Origin: JAFGQJ01 sp964588525
GTDB taxonomy: Bacteria > Spirochaetota > Spirochaetia > SZUA-6 > DRHE01
NCBI GenBank assembly: GCA_964588525.1
Contig: CAZPQC010000002.1
Coordinates: 31,829-95,828 of the forward strand
Direction of reading: 5' to 3'
DNA length: 64,000 nt
Position numbers and translations under genes: made by a program. Under the pieces are notes generated by a model. The model ran no database searches, had not been told where the DNA came from, and saw nothing but the letters and a program-made list of their open reading frames with translations. Positions 1-8,342 of this stretch are shown here, in pieces; position 1 is the first letter of the stretch, and the number at the start of each line of letters is the position of its first letter.

Positions 1-1909
1 CGACGAAGAATGTCGTGTAGGCGGGGGGGCAGTTGACCTTACGCACGCTCCGCGCCGAGATGGCCGTGCCCCAGTCATTGTTCATGGCCGTTTCGGCCAC
101 CTCGCGGATGGTGATGTTCTTCTCCGGCATTCCCTCAACGTATATGAGCCCCTCGTTTTTTGTTTCGTCGAGACGGGTTTTCAGGGAGTCCACCGGTGCG
201 TTGAGGATCCGGGAGGCGTACTCCAGGAGTATTCGTTTCGTATCCCGGGCTACATCCAGCACGGCCCCGGCACCGCAGTACACGCCCCGCGTCGCGTGGG
301 TACAGACGTCGTAGCCGGTAGAACGGGTATCCGCCGGGGAGATGCCCACCTTGTCGAAGGGTACGCCGAACTCCTCGGCGACCAGCTTGGCCGCCGCGTC
401 CAGGGTTCCGCCGCCGTGATCCATCAGGGCGGTAAGCACGTCGATGGAGCCGTCCTCGTTCACCTTGACCTGAACCGTGGTGAAGTCCTTTACCTCCCCG
501 GGTACCGGGGCTCCCGTACCGGAGGTGTGGAACCCCCGGGCCATTCCGATGCCCCGCCGCAGGCGTCCTTCCCTCATCGCGGGATCGAGGCGGTGATCCC
601 AGCCGATCTTCTCCGCCCCGGTGTACAAAAGCTCTCTCACGCCGTCGGAGTGGATCAGGGATCGGACCGTTGGCCCCTGGCCCCAGAAGATCTCCCCCAG
701 GCCTACGTAGTTCTTTAGACGCAGCTCGATCGGGTCCAGATCGAGCCGCTCCGCCAGCATGCTCATGGTGGTCTCCACGCCGAAGGTCACCTGGGGCGCT
801 CCGTAGCCCTGCATGGCGCAGGTCGGAGCCTTGTTGGTGTACACCGCCACCCCCTGGTAGCGCAGGTTTGGGAGGCGATACAGGGAGTGCCACCAGCCGG
901 CCAGCACGCCCAGGAAGGCCAATGCCTGGACATGGTGGCTGCCGATATCCACCCAGGCCTTCATCTCTCCGGCGGTGAGAGTGCCGTCCTTCTTGGCCCC
1001 GATCTTGAGGGTGTAGCGGGTCGGGTAGCGGCAGTGGTCGTACAGATCCTCCTCCCGGCTCTGCAGGATCTTGACCGGTTTTCCCGCCTTCAGGGCTAGA
1101 GCTACTGTGATGAGGATAACCGGATTGGTATGGATACCGCTGCCGAAGTGCCCGCCTCCGGTAAGGCGGATCACATTGACTTTGTTCAGGGAAATATCGA
1201 ACAACTTTCCGAGGAGGATACGGGTATTGTGCAGGGCCTGGGTGGAGGGCCAGACCGTGATACCGCCGTCGGGTTCGGGACGGCAGGTGCAGCCGCGGGG
1301 TTCCATCTGGCAGTGGTAGACCCGAGGGGTGATGAACTCGTTCTCCACGATCACATCCGCCTCGGCGAAACCTTTTTCCACATCCCCCTCGGTCACCTCC
1401 CGGGTGCAGGCGATGTTGTTCTGGATCGTGATCTCCCTGTCCTGGAGGTAGACCTTGTCGTGGATCAGGTTGTCCTCCGCGGCCATTGCCTGTTCTATGC
1501 CGAAGTAGGCGGGCAGAATCTCCCACTGTACCCGGACCGCTTCGGCGGCTTTCTCGGCCAGCTCCTCGGTAACTGCTGCCACCGCGGCGAAGGGGTCGCC
1601 CACCTGGCGTACGTGATCGCTCAAGATCCGCCAGTCCTTGTAGGTCGACCGGGGCACCGAGACTTGGCGCACGTTGAACGGTTGCTTCGGGGTGTCATCG
1701 GGCCCCAGAACGGCGGCGCCCAACTTTTCGGCATCAGAGAAATCGATACTCTTGATGCGGGCGTGGGGATGGGGGCTTCTCAGGATCTTGCCGTACAGCA
1801 TGCCCGGCAGCACCACGTCTGAAGGGTAGATCTCCCGGCCTGTGACCCGGGCGCGGCCCTCCTTGCGGGGAAAGTCCTTTCCCAGAAATCTGTATTTTTG
1901 ATCACTCAT
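1..1909 (-). CDS. Molybdenum hydroxylase large (molybdopterin-binding) subunit, xanthine dehydrogenase family, partial
   Basis: The gene reads leftward from an ATG at 1909 and leaves the window still open, so 636 residues are visible of a family that is usually 750-800. It begins MSDQKYRFLGKDFPRKEGRA, as large subunits of this family do. A glycine-rich cofactor motif (GGGHFGSG) lies near residue 250, and a second (AMQGYGAPQ) near residue 360, followed by a segment typical of the family (LAERLDLDPIELRLKN). An SD of GGAGG lies about ten bases before the start. It should bind molybdopterin-cytosine dinucleotide and hydroxylate a purine or other heteroaromatic substrate with FAD and Fe-S partners. 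Gln replaces the Arg found in the second motif of classical xanthine dehydrogenases, so the substrate is open. It diverges from a complete three-subunit set at 2112-5753. Confidence 0.88.
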   Translation of the reverse strand, partial: MSDQKYRFLGKDFPRKEGRARVTGREIYPSDVVLPGMLYGKILRSPHPHARIKSIDFSDAEKLGAAVLGPDDTPKQPFNVRQVSVPRSTYKDWRILSDHVRQVGDPFAAVAAVTEELAEKAAEAVRVQWEILPAYFGIEQAMAAEDNLIHDKVYLQDREITIQNNIACTREVTEGDVEKGFAEADVIVENEFITPRVYHCQMEPRGCTCRPEPDGGITVWPSTQALHNTRILLGKLFDISLNKVNVIRLTGGGHFGSGIHTNPVILITVALALKAGKPVKILQSREEDLYDHCRYPTRYTLKIGAKKDGTLTAGEMKAWVDIGSHHVQALAFLGVLAGWWHSLYRLPNLRYQGVAVYTNKAPTCAMQGYGAPQVTFGVETTMSMLAERLDLDPIELRLKNYVGLGEIFWGQGPTVRSLIHSDGVRELLYTGAEKIGWDHRLDPAMREGRLRRGIGMARGFHTSGTGAPVPGEVKDFTTVQVKVNEDGSIDVLTALMDHGGGTLDAAAKLVAEEFGVPFDKVGISPADTRSTGYDVCTHATRGVYCGAGAVLDVARDTKRILLEYASRILNAPVDSLKTRLDETKNEGLIYVEGMPEKNITIREVAETAMNNDWGTAISARSVRKVNCPPAYTTFFV

Positions 1910-1945
1910 GGGTGTGGATCCTCCAGGGGATGGGTTACGCCTTTC

Positions 1946-1974
1946 ATTCTGCCCGGGGAAGACGAAGCTGTCAA
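1946..1974 (-). promoter_or_regulatory. Sigma-70-type promoter for the leftward hydroxylase gene
   Basis: Read on the minus strand, a perfect -35 (TTGACA, 1969-1974) is followed after exactly 17 bases by CAGAAT (1946-1951), which matches four of six consensus -10 bases. It lies 37 bases before the ATG at 1909. It is the mirror partner of the rightward promoter at 2019-2047. Confidence 0.5.
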
Positions 1975-2018
1975 TATCATAATCAAGAATCAAATTCCAT
2001 ATAATGAGAACATCATGT

Positions 2019-2047
2019 TTGACATAAACTCCGCGGAACGGTAGTAT
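2019..2047 (+). promoter_or_regulatory. Sigma-70-type promoter for the rightward FAD/Fe-S/Mo subunit operon
   Basis: TTGACA (2019-2024), a 17-base spacer and TAGTAT (2042-2047) make a near-consensus promoter. Transcription would start near 2054. This lies downstream of an in-frame ATG at 2046, which rules that codon out as the start, and supports the GTG at 2112. Confidence 0.65.
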
Positions 2048-2111
2048 GAAACACTTTTCAGGTTCAAACACCACAGCTAGATTACGAAGAATATTTGTCA
2101 GGAGGACAGAC

Positions 2112-2969
2112 GTGGGTAAGTTTACCTTTTTCCGACCCACCGCGTTGGCGGAGCTTCTCGACTTCAAAGCCAGAGAGGGCGGCAAGGCGAGGATTCTGGA
2201 TGGAGGGTCCAATGTCCTGGTCTACATCAACGAAGGATCGATTGCCGGGGGGGCCCTGGTGGATGTGAAATCTCTGGAGGCGATCAAGGGGATCGAGATC
2301 CGGGATGGACTGCTGGAGATCGGAGCCGGGGAGCTGATCGCCGATATCATGAACTCAGACCTGATCAGGAAGAAGATGCCCTTCCTGCGGGAGGTCCTGC
2401 AGAAGTTCGCCAATCCCCTGGTGCGAAACATGGCCACCCTGGCCGGGAATATCGCCGATTCCTCCCCCATCGGCGACACGATTCCACCGCTGCTGGTTCT
2501 GGAGGCTGAAGTGGTCGCAGCCAGCGCCAGGGAACAGCGGGTGATCCCCCTGGAGGAGTTTTTCACCGCTCCGGGGAAAAACGTGCTCAAAGACGATGAA
2601 GTCATTCTCAAGGTGCGCTTCCCCCTTCCGGAGAAGGGCAGGGGCGGGCACATCAAGCTGGGACTGCGGCGGGGCACCTCCTGCTCAGTGGCCTCGGTAG
2701 CCGTCTGGTTGGTGGCGGACAAGAACAAAGTCCGGGATATCCGCATCGCTCTGGGCGGTGTTGCTCCCACCCCCATTCGAGCCCGCAAGACTGAAAGCCC
2801 CTTCAAGGGACAGAGCCTGGATTGGGACAAGATAACGGAGCTTTCCGAGACCGTGATGGAGGAGGTGCGTCCGATCACCGACGTTCGGGGCAGCGCCGAA
2901 TATCGGAAGCAGGTCTCTGCCGGCCTGTTGGCCAAGGCGGTTCGCCAGGCCCTGGGAATGGAGGAGTGA
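2112..2969 (+). CDS. Molybdenum hydroxylase FAD-binding subunit (CoxM/XdhB type)
   Basis: This 285-residue subunit carries electrons from the Fe-S subunit to FAD and on to the acceptor. The first FAD pyrophosphate loop appears as LDGGSNVLV, and the second as RNMATLAGNIADSSPIGD, close to the family form. The length matches the family (about 280-300). I chose GTG at 2112 because AGGAGG sits at 2100-2105, six bases upstream; the longer reading from 2046 would begin inside the promoter. It is the first gene of a three-gene operon with one base between its stop and the next ATG. The pairing with genes 2971-3459 and 3456-5753 makes a complete FAD/2Fe-2S/Mo enzyme. The substrate cannot be read from the sequence. 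Confidence 0.9.
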   Translation: MGKFTFFRPTALAELLDFKAREGGKARILDGGSNVLVYINEGSIAGGALVDVKSLEAIKGIEIRDGLLEIGAGELIADIMNSDLIRKKMPFLREVLQKFANPLVRNMATLAGNIADSSPIGDTIPPLLVLEAEVVAASAREQRVIPLEEFFTAPGKNVLKDDEVILKVRFPLPEKGRGGHIKLGLRRGTSCSVASVAVWLVADKNKVRDIRIALGGVAPTPIRARKTESPFKGQSLDWDKITELSETVMEEVRPITDVRGSAEYRKQVSAGLLAKAVRQALGMEE

Positions 2970-2970
2970 G

Positions 2971-3459
2971 ATGAGCGAGCGCAACGACAACGGGTTGTAC
3001 GATATCTGCATTACGGTCAACGACCGGGAGATCCGCGGTAAGATCAAGGCGGAAACCTCCCTGCTCGATTTTTTACGGGAGAACAACTTCACCGAGGTCA
3101 AGCGAGGATGCGACAAGGGCGACTGCGGAGCCTGTACCGTGATCAAGGACGGCCGGGCCATCCTCTCCTGCATCACCCTGGCCCTTCAAGCCGACGGCAG
3201 CAGGGTCTATACGGTGAAATCCCTGGGCAGCTGGGACAAGATGCACCCCCTGCAGCAGGCCTTCGTGGACTACGAGGCGCTGCAGTGCGGCTTCTGTACC
3301 CCGGGCATGCTGATGAGCGCCAAGGCGCTCCTGGATTCGAACCCCAAGCCCACCCGTGAGGAGATCAGGGAGGCCATCTCGGGGAATCTCTGCCGCTGCA
3401 CGGGTTATCAGAAGATCGTGGACGCCATAGAGGCGGTTGCCAAAGGAGAGTACCGATGA
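2971..3459 (+). CDS. Molybdenum hydroxylase [2Fe-2S] subunit (CoxS/XdhC-small type)
   Basis: A 162-residue protein with both iron-sulfur clusters of the family. The plant-ferredoxin-like N-terminal cluster is held by GCDKGDCGAC and a later Cys (AILSC). The C-terminal cluster is held by CGFCTPGM and CRCTGYQ. It passes electrons from the molybdenum centre to FAD. The ATG follows the previous stop by one base with an SD (GGAG) inside the upstream gene, and its end overlaps the next gene by four bases, so the three subunits are probably translationally coupled. All eight expected Cys are visible. Confidence 0.93.
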   Translation: MSERNDNGLYDICITVNDREIRGKIKAETSLLDFLRENNFTEVKRGCDKGDCGACTVIKDGRAILSCITLALQADGSRVYTVKSLGSWDKMHPLQQAFVDYEALQCGFCTPGMLMSAKALLDSNPKPTREEIREAISGNLCRCTGYQKIVDAIEAVAKGEYR

Positions 3460-5753
3460 AAAACAAGTACAGCGTAATCGGAACCCGCATTGCCGGCCTG
3501 GATGAGAAGGACAAGGTCCTGGGAAACGTTGTTTTTGCCGAGGACTTCACCCTGCCCGGATTGATATACGGGAAGGTTTTTCGCTCCACCAAGGCTTCCG
3601 CCCGCATCAAAGCCCTCGACGTTTCCAAGGCACGTAGCCTGCCCGGTGTAGTCTGCGTGCTGACCGCCGAGGACGTACCCAACAACGAGTCTGTAAAGAA
3701 CGTGGTCGGGCAGACCACGGAGGTGGGGCTTCTGGAGGCCAAACACCAGGTGCTGGCCCGGCAGCGGGTCCGCTACTGGGGTGAGGCCATCGCCCTGGTG
3801 GCCGCGGAGAGCCTGGACGTCGCCCGGGATGCTCTAAAGCTGATCGAGGTGGAGTACGAGGAGCTTCCAGCCGTGTTCGATCCCCTGGAGGCCATGAAGC
3901 CGGATGCCCCCAAGATCCACGGCAACAACAACGTGATCGCCTCCTGGAAGCTGCGCAAAGGCGATGTGGAGGAGGGATTTGCCCGGGCGGAGGTGATCGT
4001 GGAGAACACCTACCGCACCCCCCGGCAGGAGCACGCCCACATCGAGCCGGAATCCGGGGTGGCCTGGGTGGACGATATGGGGGTGATCAATGTGCGCTAC
4101 GCCGCTCAGGTCATCGAACACTACCGGGACATCGCCACGGTCCTGGGTGTGCCGGAGAGCCGGGTGCGGGTCATCGGTACGCTGATCGGAGGCGGCTTCG
4201 GCGGCAAGGAAGACGTGACCGTCGAGGTGTTTCTGGCCCTGATGGCCTGGAAGACCGGCCGACCGGTGAAGCTCACCTTTACGCGGGAGGAGATGGGTTA
4301 TGCCCGACACAAGCGCCATCCCTATGTCTTGAAGTACAAGACCGGTGCCACCAAAGACGGCAAACTCGTGGCCCTGGAAGCCCGGATCGTCTCCGATGCC
4401 GGGGCCTACGTGTACCTGAGCCCCTGGGTCCTGATCTATTCCACGGTGCACTCCACCGGACCGTACTTGATCCCCAATGTCAAGGTGGATGCCGACTCGG
4501 TCCTGACGAACAACATCATGACCAGCGCCTTCCGCGGCTTTGGGGGGATGCAGGTGGTGGCTGCCTACGAAGCCCAGATGGACGATCTGGCCGCAGAACT
4601 CGGCATGGACCCCATCGAACTGCGGGCCAGGAACTTCCTCAAGAAGGGGGATGTCACCGCCAGCTATCAGGAGATCACCTCCGAGGTCTGGCTGGAGAAG
4701 TGCGCCCGGGCTGCTGTGGATGCCCTGGGACCGAAAAGCAAGGGCGGTAAGACCAGGAAGGTCGGGCGGGGCCTGGCCTGCGCCTGGCAGTCCTACGGAC
4801 GCATGACCTACCTCCACGACACCTCCAACTGCTGGGTGAACCTGGAGATGGACGGCAGCGCCGTGGTGCGAACCGGCATCCCGGATCTGGGGGGAGGGCA
4901 GCGCGAATCGGTGCGGGCCATCGCCGCGGAGGTGCTGGGCCTCAATGTCGACGAGATCCACGTGATCTCTACGGACTCTCAGGTTACCCCCCTGTCCGGA
5001 ACCGTGACCGCCACCCGGGCCCTGTATATGTCGGGCAACGCCGCCAAGCTGGCCTCGGAAAACGTGAAGCGGATCATCACGGACAAGGCGGCGGAGATCC
5101 TGGGCGTAGCCGCGGACAAGCTGGATCTCAAAAACCACAGGGTGGTCGTGGCCGACGATCCCAAGACGAGCATTCCCCTGGTGGATGCGATCAAACAGTG
5201 CCACTTCGAGGGCAAGATCCCCCAGAGCCTGGCCACCTTCCGGGCTCCCTTCACCGAGCCGATCAGCTCGGACGTGATCAAGGATCCGGTGTTCCCGGAC
5301 TTCACCTTCGGCGCCCAGGCCGCGGAGGTGGAGGTGGACGTCGAAACCGGGGAGGTGAAGGTACTGAAGTGGGCCACGGCCTACGACATCGGCCAGGCGA
5401 TCAACGTCAACCGGGTGGAGGGCCAGATGGAGGGCGGAGTCGCTCAGGGGCTGGGCTTCGGCCTGATGGAGGACTACCTCGAGGTCGACGGCGTGCCCTG
5501 GACCTGGAACTTCCACGACTACATCATCCCGACCTCCAAGGACGTGCCGGACATCAAGTCGATCGTGCTGGAGTCCGGAACGGGCAAGGGACCCTTCGGC
5601 GCCAAGGGGATCGGGGAGCCGGCCATTTCTGCGGCCGGACCGGCGGCGGCCAATGCGGTCAAGGATGCGATCGGCGTGCGCATCACCCATCTGCCGATCA
5701 CGGCGGAACGGATCTTTTTCGCCCTTCGCGACAAGAGTGACCGACAGGTTTGA
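3456..5753 (+). CDS. Molybdenum hydroxylase molybdopterin-binding subunit (xanthine dehydrogenase family), complete
   Basis: A 765-residue catalytic subunit. It has the standard cofactor motif GGGFGGKEDV near residue 248, AFRGFGGMQ near residue 350, and the catalytic Glu in GAKGIGEPAISAAGP near the C-terminus. The start overlaps the Fe-S gene by four bases (ATGA). Unlike the divergent large subunit at 1-1909, it keeps the Arg of the RGFG motif and the classical Phe-Gly-Gly. It should hydroxylate a purine, aldehyde or N-heterocycle; active-site residues that would separate these need an alignment. XdhC, which inserts the sulfurated cofactor, is encoded at 21909-22700. Confidence 0.92.
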   Translation: MKNKYSVIGTRIAGLDEKDKVLGNVVFAEDFTLPGLIYGKVFRSTKASARIKALDVSKARSLPGVVCVLTAEDVPNNESVKNVVGQTTEVGLLEAKHQVLARQRVRYWGEAIALVAAESLDVARDALKLIEVEYEELPAVFDPLEAMKPDAPKIHGNNNVIASWKLRKGDVEEGFARAEVIVENTYRTPRQEHAHIEPESGVAWVDDMGVINVRYAAQVIEHYRDIATVLGVPESRVRVIGTLIGGGFGGKEDVTVEVFLALMAWKTGRPVKLTFTREEMGYARHKRHPYVLKYKTGATKDGKLVALEARIVSDAGAYVYLSPWVLIYSTVHSTGPYLIPNVKVDADSVLTNNIMTSAFRGFGGMQVVAAYEAQMDDLAAELGMDPIELRARNFLKKGDVTASYQEITSEVWLEKCARAAVDALGPKSKGGKTRKVGRGLACAWQSYGRMTYLHDTSNCWVNLEMDGSAVVRTGIPDLGGGQRESVRAIAAEVLGLNVDEIHVISTDSQVTPLSGTVTATRALYMSGNAAKLASENVKRIITDKAAEILGVAADKLDLKNHRVVVADDPKTSIPLVDAIKQCHFEGKIPQSLATFRAPFTEPISSDVIKDPVFPDFTFGAQAAEVEVDVETGEVKVLKWATAYDIGQAINVNRVEGQMEGGVAQGLGFGLMEDYLEVDGVPWTWNFHDYIIPTSKDVPDIKSIVLESGTGKGPFGAKGIGEPAISAAGPAAANAVKDAIGVRITHLPITAERIFFALRDKSDRQV

Positions 5754-5779
5754 CCCCCCCGGAGGTTGAAGCGACAAAA

Positions 5780-5854
5780 CTGATCACCTCCTGCCGAGGC
5801 CGTCATCGCGGCAGTGATCAGCAGGACAAAAAGTATCAACACGATCTTTTTCAT
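5780..5854 (-). pseudogene. 5' remnant of a secreted protein gene (start, signal peptide and RBS only)
   Basis: A perfect SD (AGGAGG) lies before an ATG at 5854. The reading begins MKKIVLILFVLL and continues through a hydrophobic stretch to an Ala-rich cleavage site (MTASA) and GGDQF. This is a good signal peptide, of the kind seen on ABC or TRAP solute-binding proteins. After about 25 codons the frame simply runs antisense into the end of the molybdenum hydroxylase gene and shows nothing recognisable. I infer that a deletion removed the mature part of the protein and left the start region. A small independent peptide is the alternative. Confidence 0.5.
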
Positions 5855-5903
5855 TCGATGTCCCTCCTATGATTGGTTGTTAACTATATATACGCGTAGT
5901 TTG

Positions 5904-5945
5904 CTCTGAGGTTTCAGAGATGCTCATGCAGACGAATTCGGTCTG
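5904..5945. repeat. Two small inverted repeats in a 228-base non-coding gap
   Basis: The gap 5855-6082 holds CTCTGA and TCAGAG around a four-base loop (5904-5919), and CAGAC and GTCTG around GAATTCG (5929-5945). They could be operator sites for the oxidoreductase at 6083 or leftovers of the control region of the broken secreted gene at 5780-5854. Neither is followed by a T-run, so they are not terminators. Confidence 0.3.
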
Positions 5946-6082
5946 TAACCCGTTCGAGCAATTTGCTGGCTATAAAGGCCCGCATCGTACTATAGTTACA
6001 GCCGAGTTGATCTCGAAAGATGTAAACAATCCCAGTTCGCAAAGCGATATTGCTCAGACAAATTCAAACAGGAGGTGATCGT

Positions 6083-7279
6083 ATGCACAAGATAACGATG
6101 TTGGGGACGGGGTTGATCGGCATGTTCTACACCCAGACGCTGCACGCAAACCGAAGCCGGGACAGGGTCCACGTCCTGTACTCCCGCTCGGAGCAGAAGG
6201 CAAAAGAAGCAGCCGCTGCATGGGACGTGGATAAATGGACAACGGACATGGATGAGGCGATCAACGATCCGCAGACCGACGTAGCAGTGATCGGGCTTCC
6301 CAATGCGCTGCACAAGGAGGCGGTGCTCAAAACCGTCAAGGCGGGCAAGGCCGTGCTGTGTACGAAGCCCCTGGCTACAAACGCCGCTGATGCCCTTGAA
6401 ATGCTGCGGGCCGTCGAGAGCGCCGGAGTGTTTCACGGTTATCTCGAAGACCTGACCTACACGCCCAAGATGTTGAAAACTATCGACTCGGTGAGCAAGG
6501 GAGCCATCGGAAAAGTGCTGTGGACTCGATCTCGAGAGACCCATCCGGGGCCGCACAGTGCCTGGTTCTGGGACAAGGAATCCTCCGGTGGTGGAGCTAT
6601 CGTGGACATGGGCTGCCACTGCATCGAAATCAGCCGGGCTTTGGTGGGAAAGGACGTTCGACCCCTCGAGGTGGTTTGCTGGGCCGATACCCAGGTGCAT
6701 CCAATCGACGTGGAGGACAGCGCCATCGGCTTGATCCGCTACGAAAGCGGGGCCGTCGGCCAGTTCGAGACGAGCTGGTGTTTCCGCGGCGGCATGGATC
6801 TGCGGGACGAGGTTTCCGGCACCGAAGGAACGGTCTGGCTCAACCACTGGCTGCGCACCGGATTCGAGATGTTCACCAATGTAGGTCAGCAGGGCTACGT
6901 GGCGGAGAAAGCCGAGGGGGACAAGGGCTGGTTGTTTCCCGTCGGTGATGAAGTGGCGGAGCTAGGTTATGTCCATATGTTCACCGACATGCTCGATGCC
7001 CTGGATCAGAGCAGGCAACCGATGGAGACCTTCTACGACGGATATGTGGTGAACGCGATCATGGACGCCTGCTACCGGTCGGTTTCTTCGAAGCGGTGGG
7101 AGCCGGTAGAGCTGGAACTCTGGCGCGGTGGGGAAGGTGTCGAAGAGAAGGGTGGTTTAACCGACTACGATGATCGGCACTACCTGATCAAGGAAGAGAC
7201 AATGCCGGACGGCAAAACCAAGCTGATCCTCAAGGAGAAAGAGAGCGGCAGAATCGTGGAGCGGATCGTCACCGGCTGA
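6083..7279 (+). CDS. Gfo/Idh/MocA family NAD(P)-dependent oxidoreductase
   Basis: A 398-residue oxidoreductase that probably acts on a sugar or inositol derivative. The N-terminal Rossmann fold shows MLGTGLIG. The conserved Lys occurs as CTKPLATN in place of the usual EKP. The C-terminal domain has GGGAIVDMGCHCIEISRALVG, the catalytic His region of the family. The ATG at 6083 follows AGGAGGTGAT (6070-6079), an almost full anti-SD match, so I prefer it to a TTG at 6050. The stop lies one base from the converging acetyltransferase gene. Nearby IclR and PfkB genes suggest a small sugar-catabolic neighbourhood; the substrate is unknown. Confidence 0.88.
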   Translation: MHKITMLGTGLIGMFYTQTLHANRSRDRVHVLYSRSEQKAKEAAAAWDVDKWTTDMDEAINDPQTDVAVIGLPNALHKEAVLKTVKAGKAVLCTKPLATNAADALEMLRAVESAGVFHGYLEDLTYTPKMLKTIDSVSKGAIGKVLWTRSRETHPGPHSAWFWDKESSGGGAIVDMGCHCIEISRALVGKDVRPLEVVCWADTQVHPIDVEDSAIGLIRYESGAVGQFETSWCFRGGMDLRDEVSGTEGTVWLNHWLRTGFEMFTNVGQQGYVAEKAEGDKGWLFPVGDEVAELGYVHMFTDMLDALDQSRQPMETFYDGYVVNAIMDACYRSVSSKRWEPVELELWRGGEGVEEKGGLTDYDDRHYLIKEETMPDGKTKLILKEKESGRIVERIVTG

Positions 7280-7280
7280 A

Positions 7281-7793
7281 TCATCTCAGGCGCTTTCGAT
7301 AGCGGATCGCCGTAAGGGGGATGCCGAGGATCAACTCTTTGGTTGCTCCGTCGGCTTTGAATCCCATGGCTTCGTAGAAGCCTCTTGCCGGAAGGTTCGC
7401 TTCGAGCACCCAGAGTGTAGCGGCCGTGAAATTCATCGAGGCGAACATGTTCTGCCCTTGTTCACAGAGGAATCTTCCGACACCCCTCCGCCAGACCTCC
7501 GGCAGGATGTAGATGCCCCAGATCTCTCCGGTTGTGCTGCGCTTGACATCTGAATCCCGGCAGGCGCCGAGTGTGAGAAAGCCCGCAATCCGGCCGTCAA
7601 ACTCGGCTACGTAGGTTTTTGCAGCGCTGTCGTTTACAAATTCGCGGAAGCGCTTGGTCCTACCCTCGACTGTGAATTGTTCGAGGTACGAATCAGGAAC
7701 GATCCCCCGATACGCCGCGTGCCACGCGGCTACGTGTATCACGGCCAGTGCCGGAGCATCGGCCGGGATCGCCCGTCTCAAGGTAGCGTCCAT
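7281..7793 (-). CDS. GNAT family N-acetyltransferase
   Basis: A 170-residue single-domain acetyltransferase. The acetyl-CoA loop appears as GIYILPEVWRRGVGRFL (RRGVGR being the pyrophosphate-binding signature). The C-terminal motif NLPARGFYEAMGFKADG is typical of the fold. The N-terminus (AAWHAAYRGIVPDSYLEQF) resembles the common GNAT subgroup that begins with an AAYRGI helix. The substrate is not predictable. Its start overlaps by 16 bases the end of the ORF that precedes it on the same strand (7778-8332). Confidence 0.85.
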   Translation of the reverse strand: MDATLRRAIPADAPALAVIHVAAWHAAYRGIVPDSYLEQFTVEGRTKRFREFVNDSAAKTYVAEFDGRIAGFLTLGACRDSDVKRSTTGEIWGIYILPEVWRRGVGRFLCEQGQNMFASMNFTAATLWVLEANLPARGFYEAMGFKADGATKELILGIPLTAIRYRKRLR

Positions 7794-8332
7794 CCTTGTG
7801 CCGTTCGCTCTTCAACCAGGATCATCTCTTCACAGTACTCGCAGTACGGCCGCAACTTTTCATAGTTGCGGGTGAACTTGAGTTTGGGGTGAATCTCCTT
7901 GACCAGACTGTCGGTTGACAGTTCATTGTACAGCCTACATACGTGTCTGGTGTCCAATTGGAGGATAATGCATGCCTCCAAAGTCGTACAGAAATTCGTG
8001 GAACGGAAGACCAGCTTCGTATTGTCTCGATGAACAATCGGACAATCGGCTTCGGTTGTTTGCAGACGGTCCATGAGCACCCTGTACGCTTTGAGCATAT
8101 AATCATCACCGGGATATTGCTTATCCGGGCGATTGGAGCGGTACCAATGGAGGCGTTTTTCGCATCGCTGCAGATCGTAGGATCGAAGCTGATTTTCCGA
8201 AGCGTTTCTCAATCGATTGATTTCAGCCCTCACGTGTTTATTGTTCTGTATCGAACGTTCACTCCTATAGGCGAGTTTTTGCAGCTCGAGAATCTTTCCG
8301 GTGTCTTCAACCCCTGCGCGTTTGATGATCAT
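7778..8332 (-). pseudogene. Chimeric ORF: GNAT-like N-terminus joined to a Cys-containing conserved domain
   Basis: From an ATG at 8332 the first 25 residues (MIIKRAGVEDTGKILELQKL) look like the start of a GNAT acetyltransferase. The reading then changes to an unrelated domain with NFCTTLEACIILQLDTRHVC and RPYCEYCEEMI, in which paired Cys may bind metal. That second part has the look of a conserved protein whose own start is missing; I cannot name the family, though PF14196-type proteins came to mind. The stretch is clearly lower in GC than its flanks (25 and 28 G+C in two 60-base lines at 8221 and 7921). I infer a recombination junction near 8255. It may still be expressed. Confidence 0.45.
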
Positions 8333-8342
8333 ACCTAATAGG

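Noticed and set aside
135..1526. A 463-codon open frame on the minus strand inside the molybdenum hydroxylase gene
   Set aside because: Arg-, Gly- and Pro-rich composition typical of an antisense or shifted shadow in GC-rich DNA; the true frame (start 1909) shows family motifs.
2046..2111. 22-codon N-terminal extension of the FAD subunit from ATG 2046
   Set aside because: The ATG is part of the -10 region (2042-2047) and lies before the predicted transcript start; GTG 2112 has an ideal SD.
3834..5777. A 647-codon open frame opposite the complete Mo subunit gene
   Set aside because: No family motifs, biased His/Gly composition; mirror image of a strongly supported gene.
5780..5822. Imperfect hairpin after the hydroxylase operon as a terminator
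   Set aside because: Arms have a four-base bulge and no T-run follows on the plus strand; the bases also code for the signal-peptide remnant.
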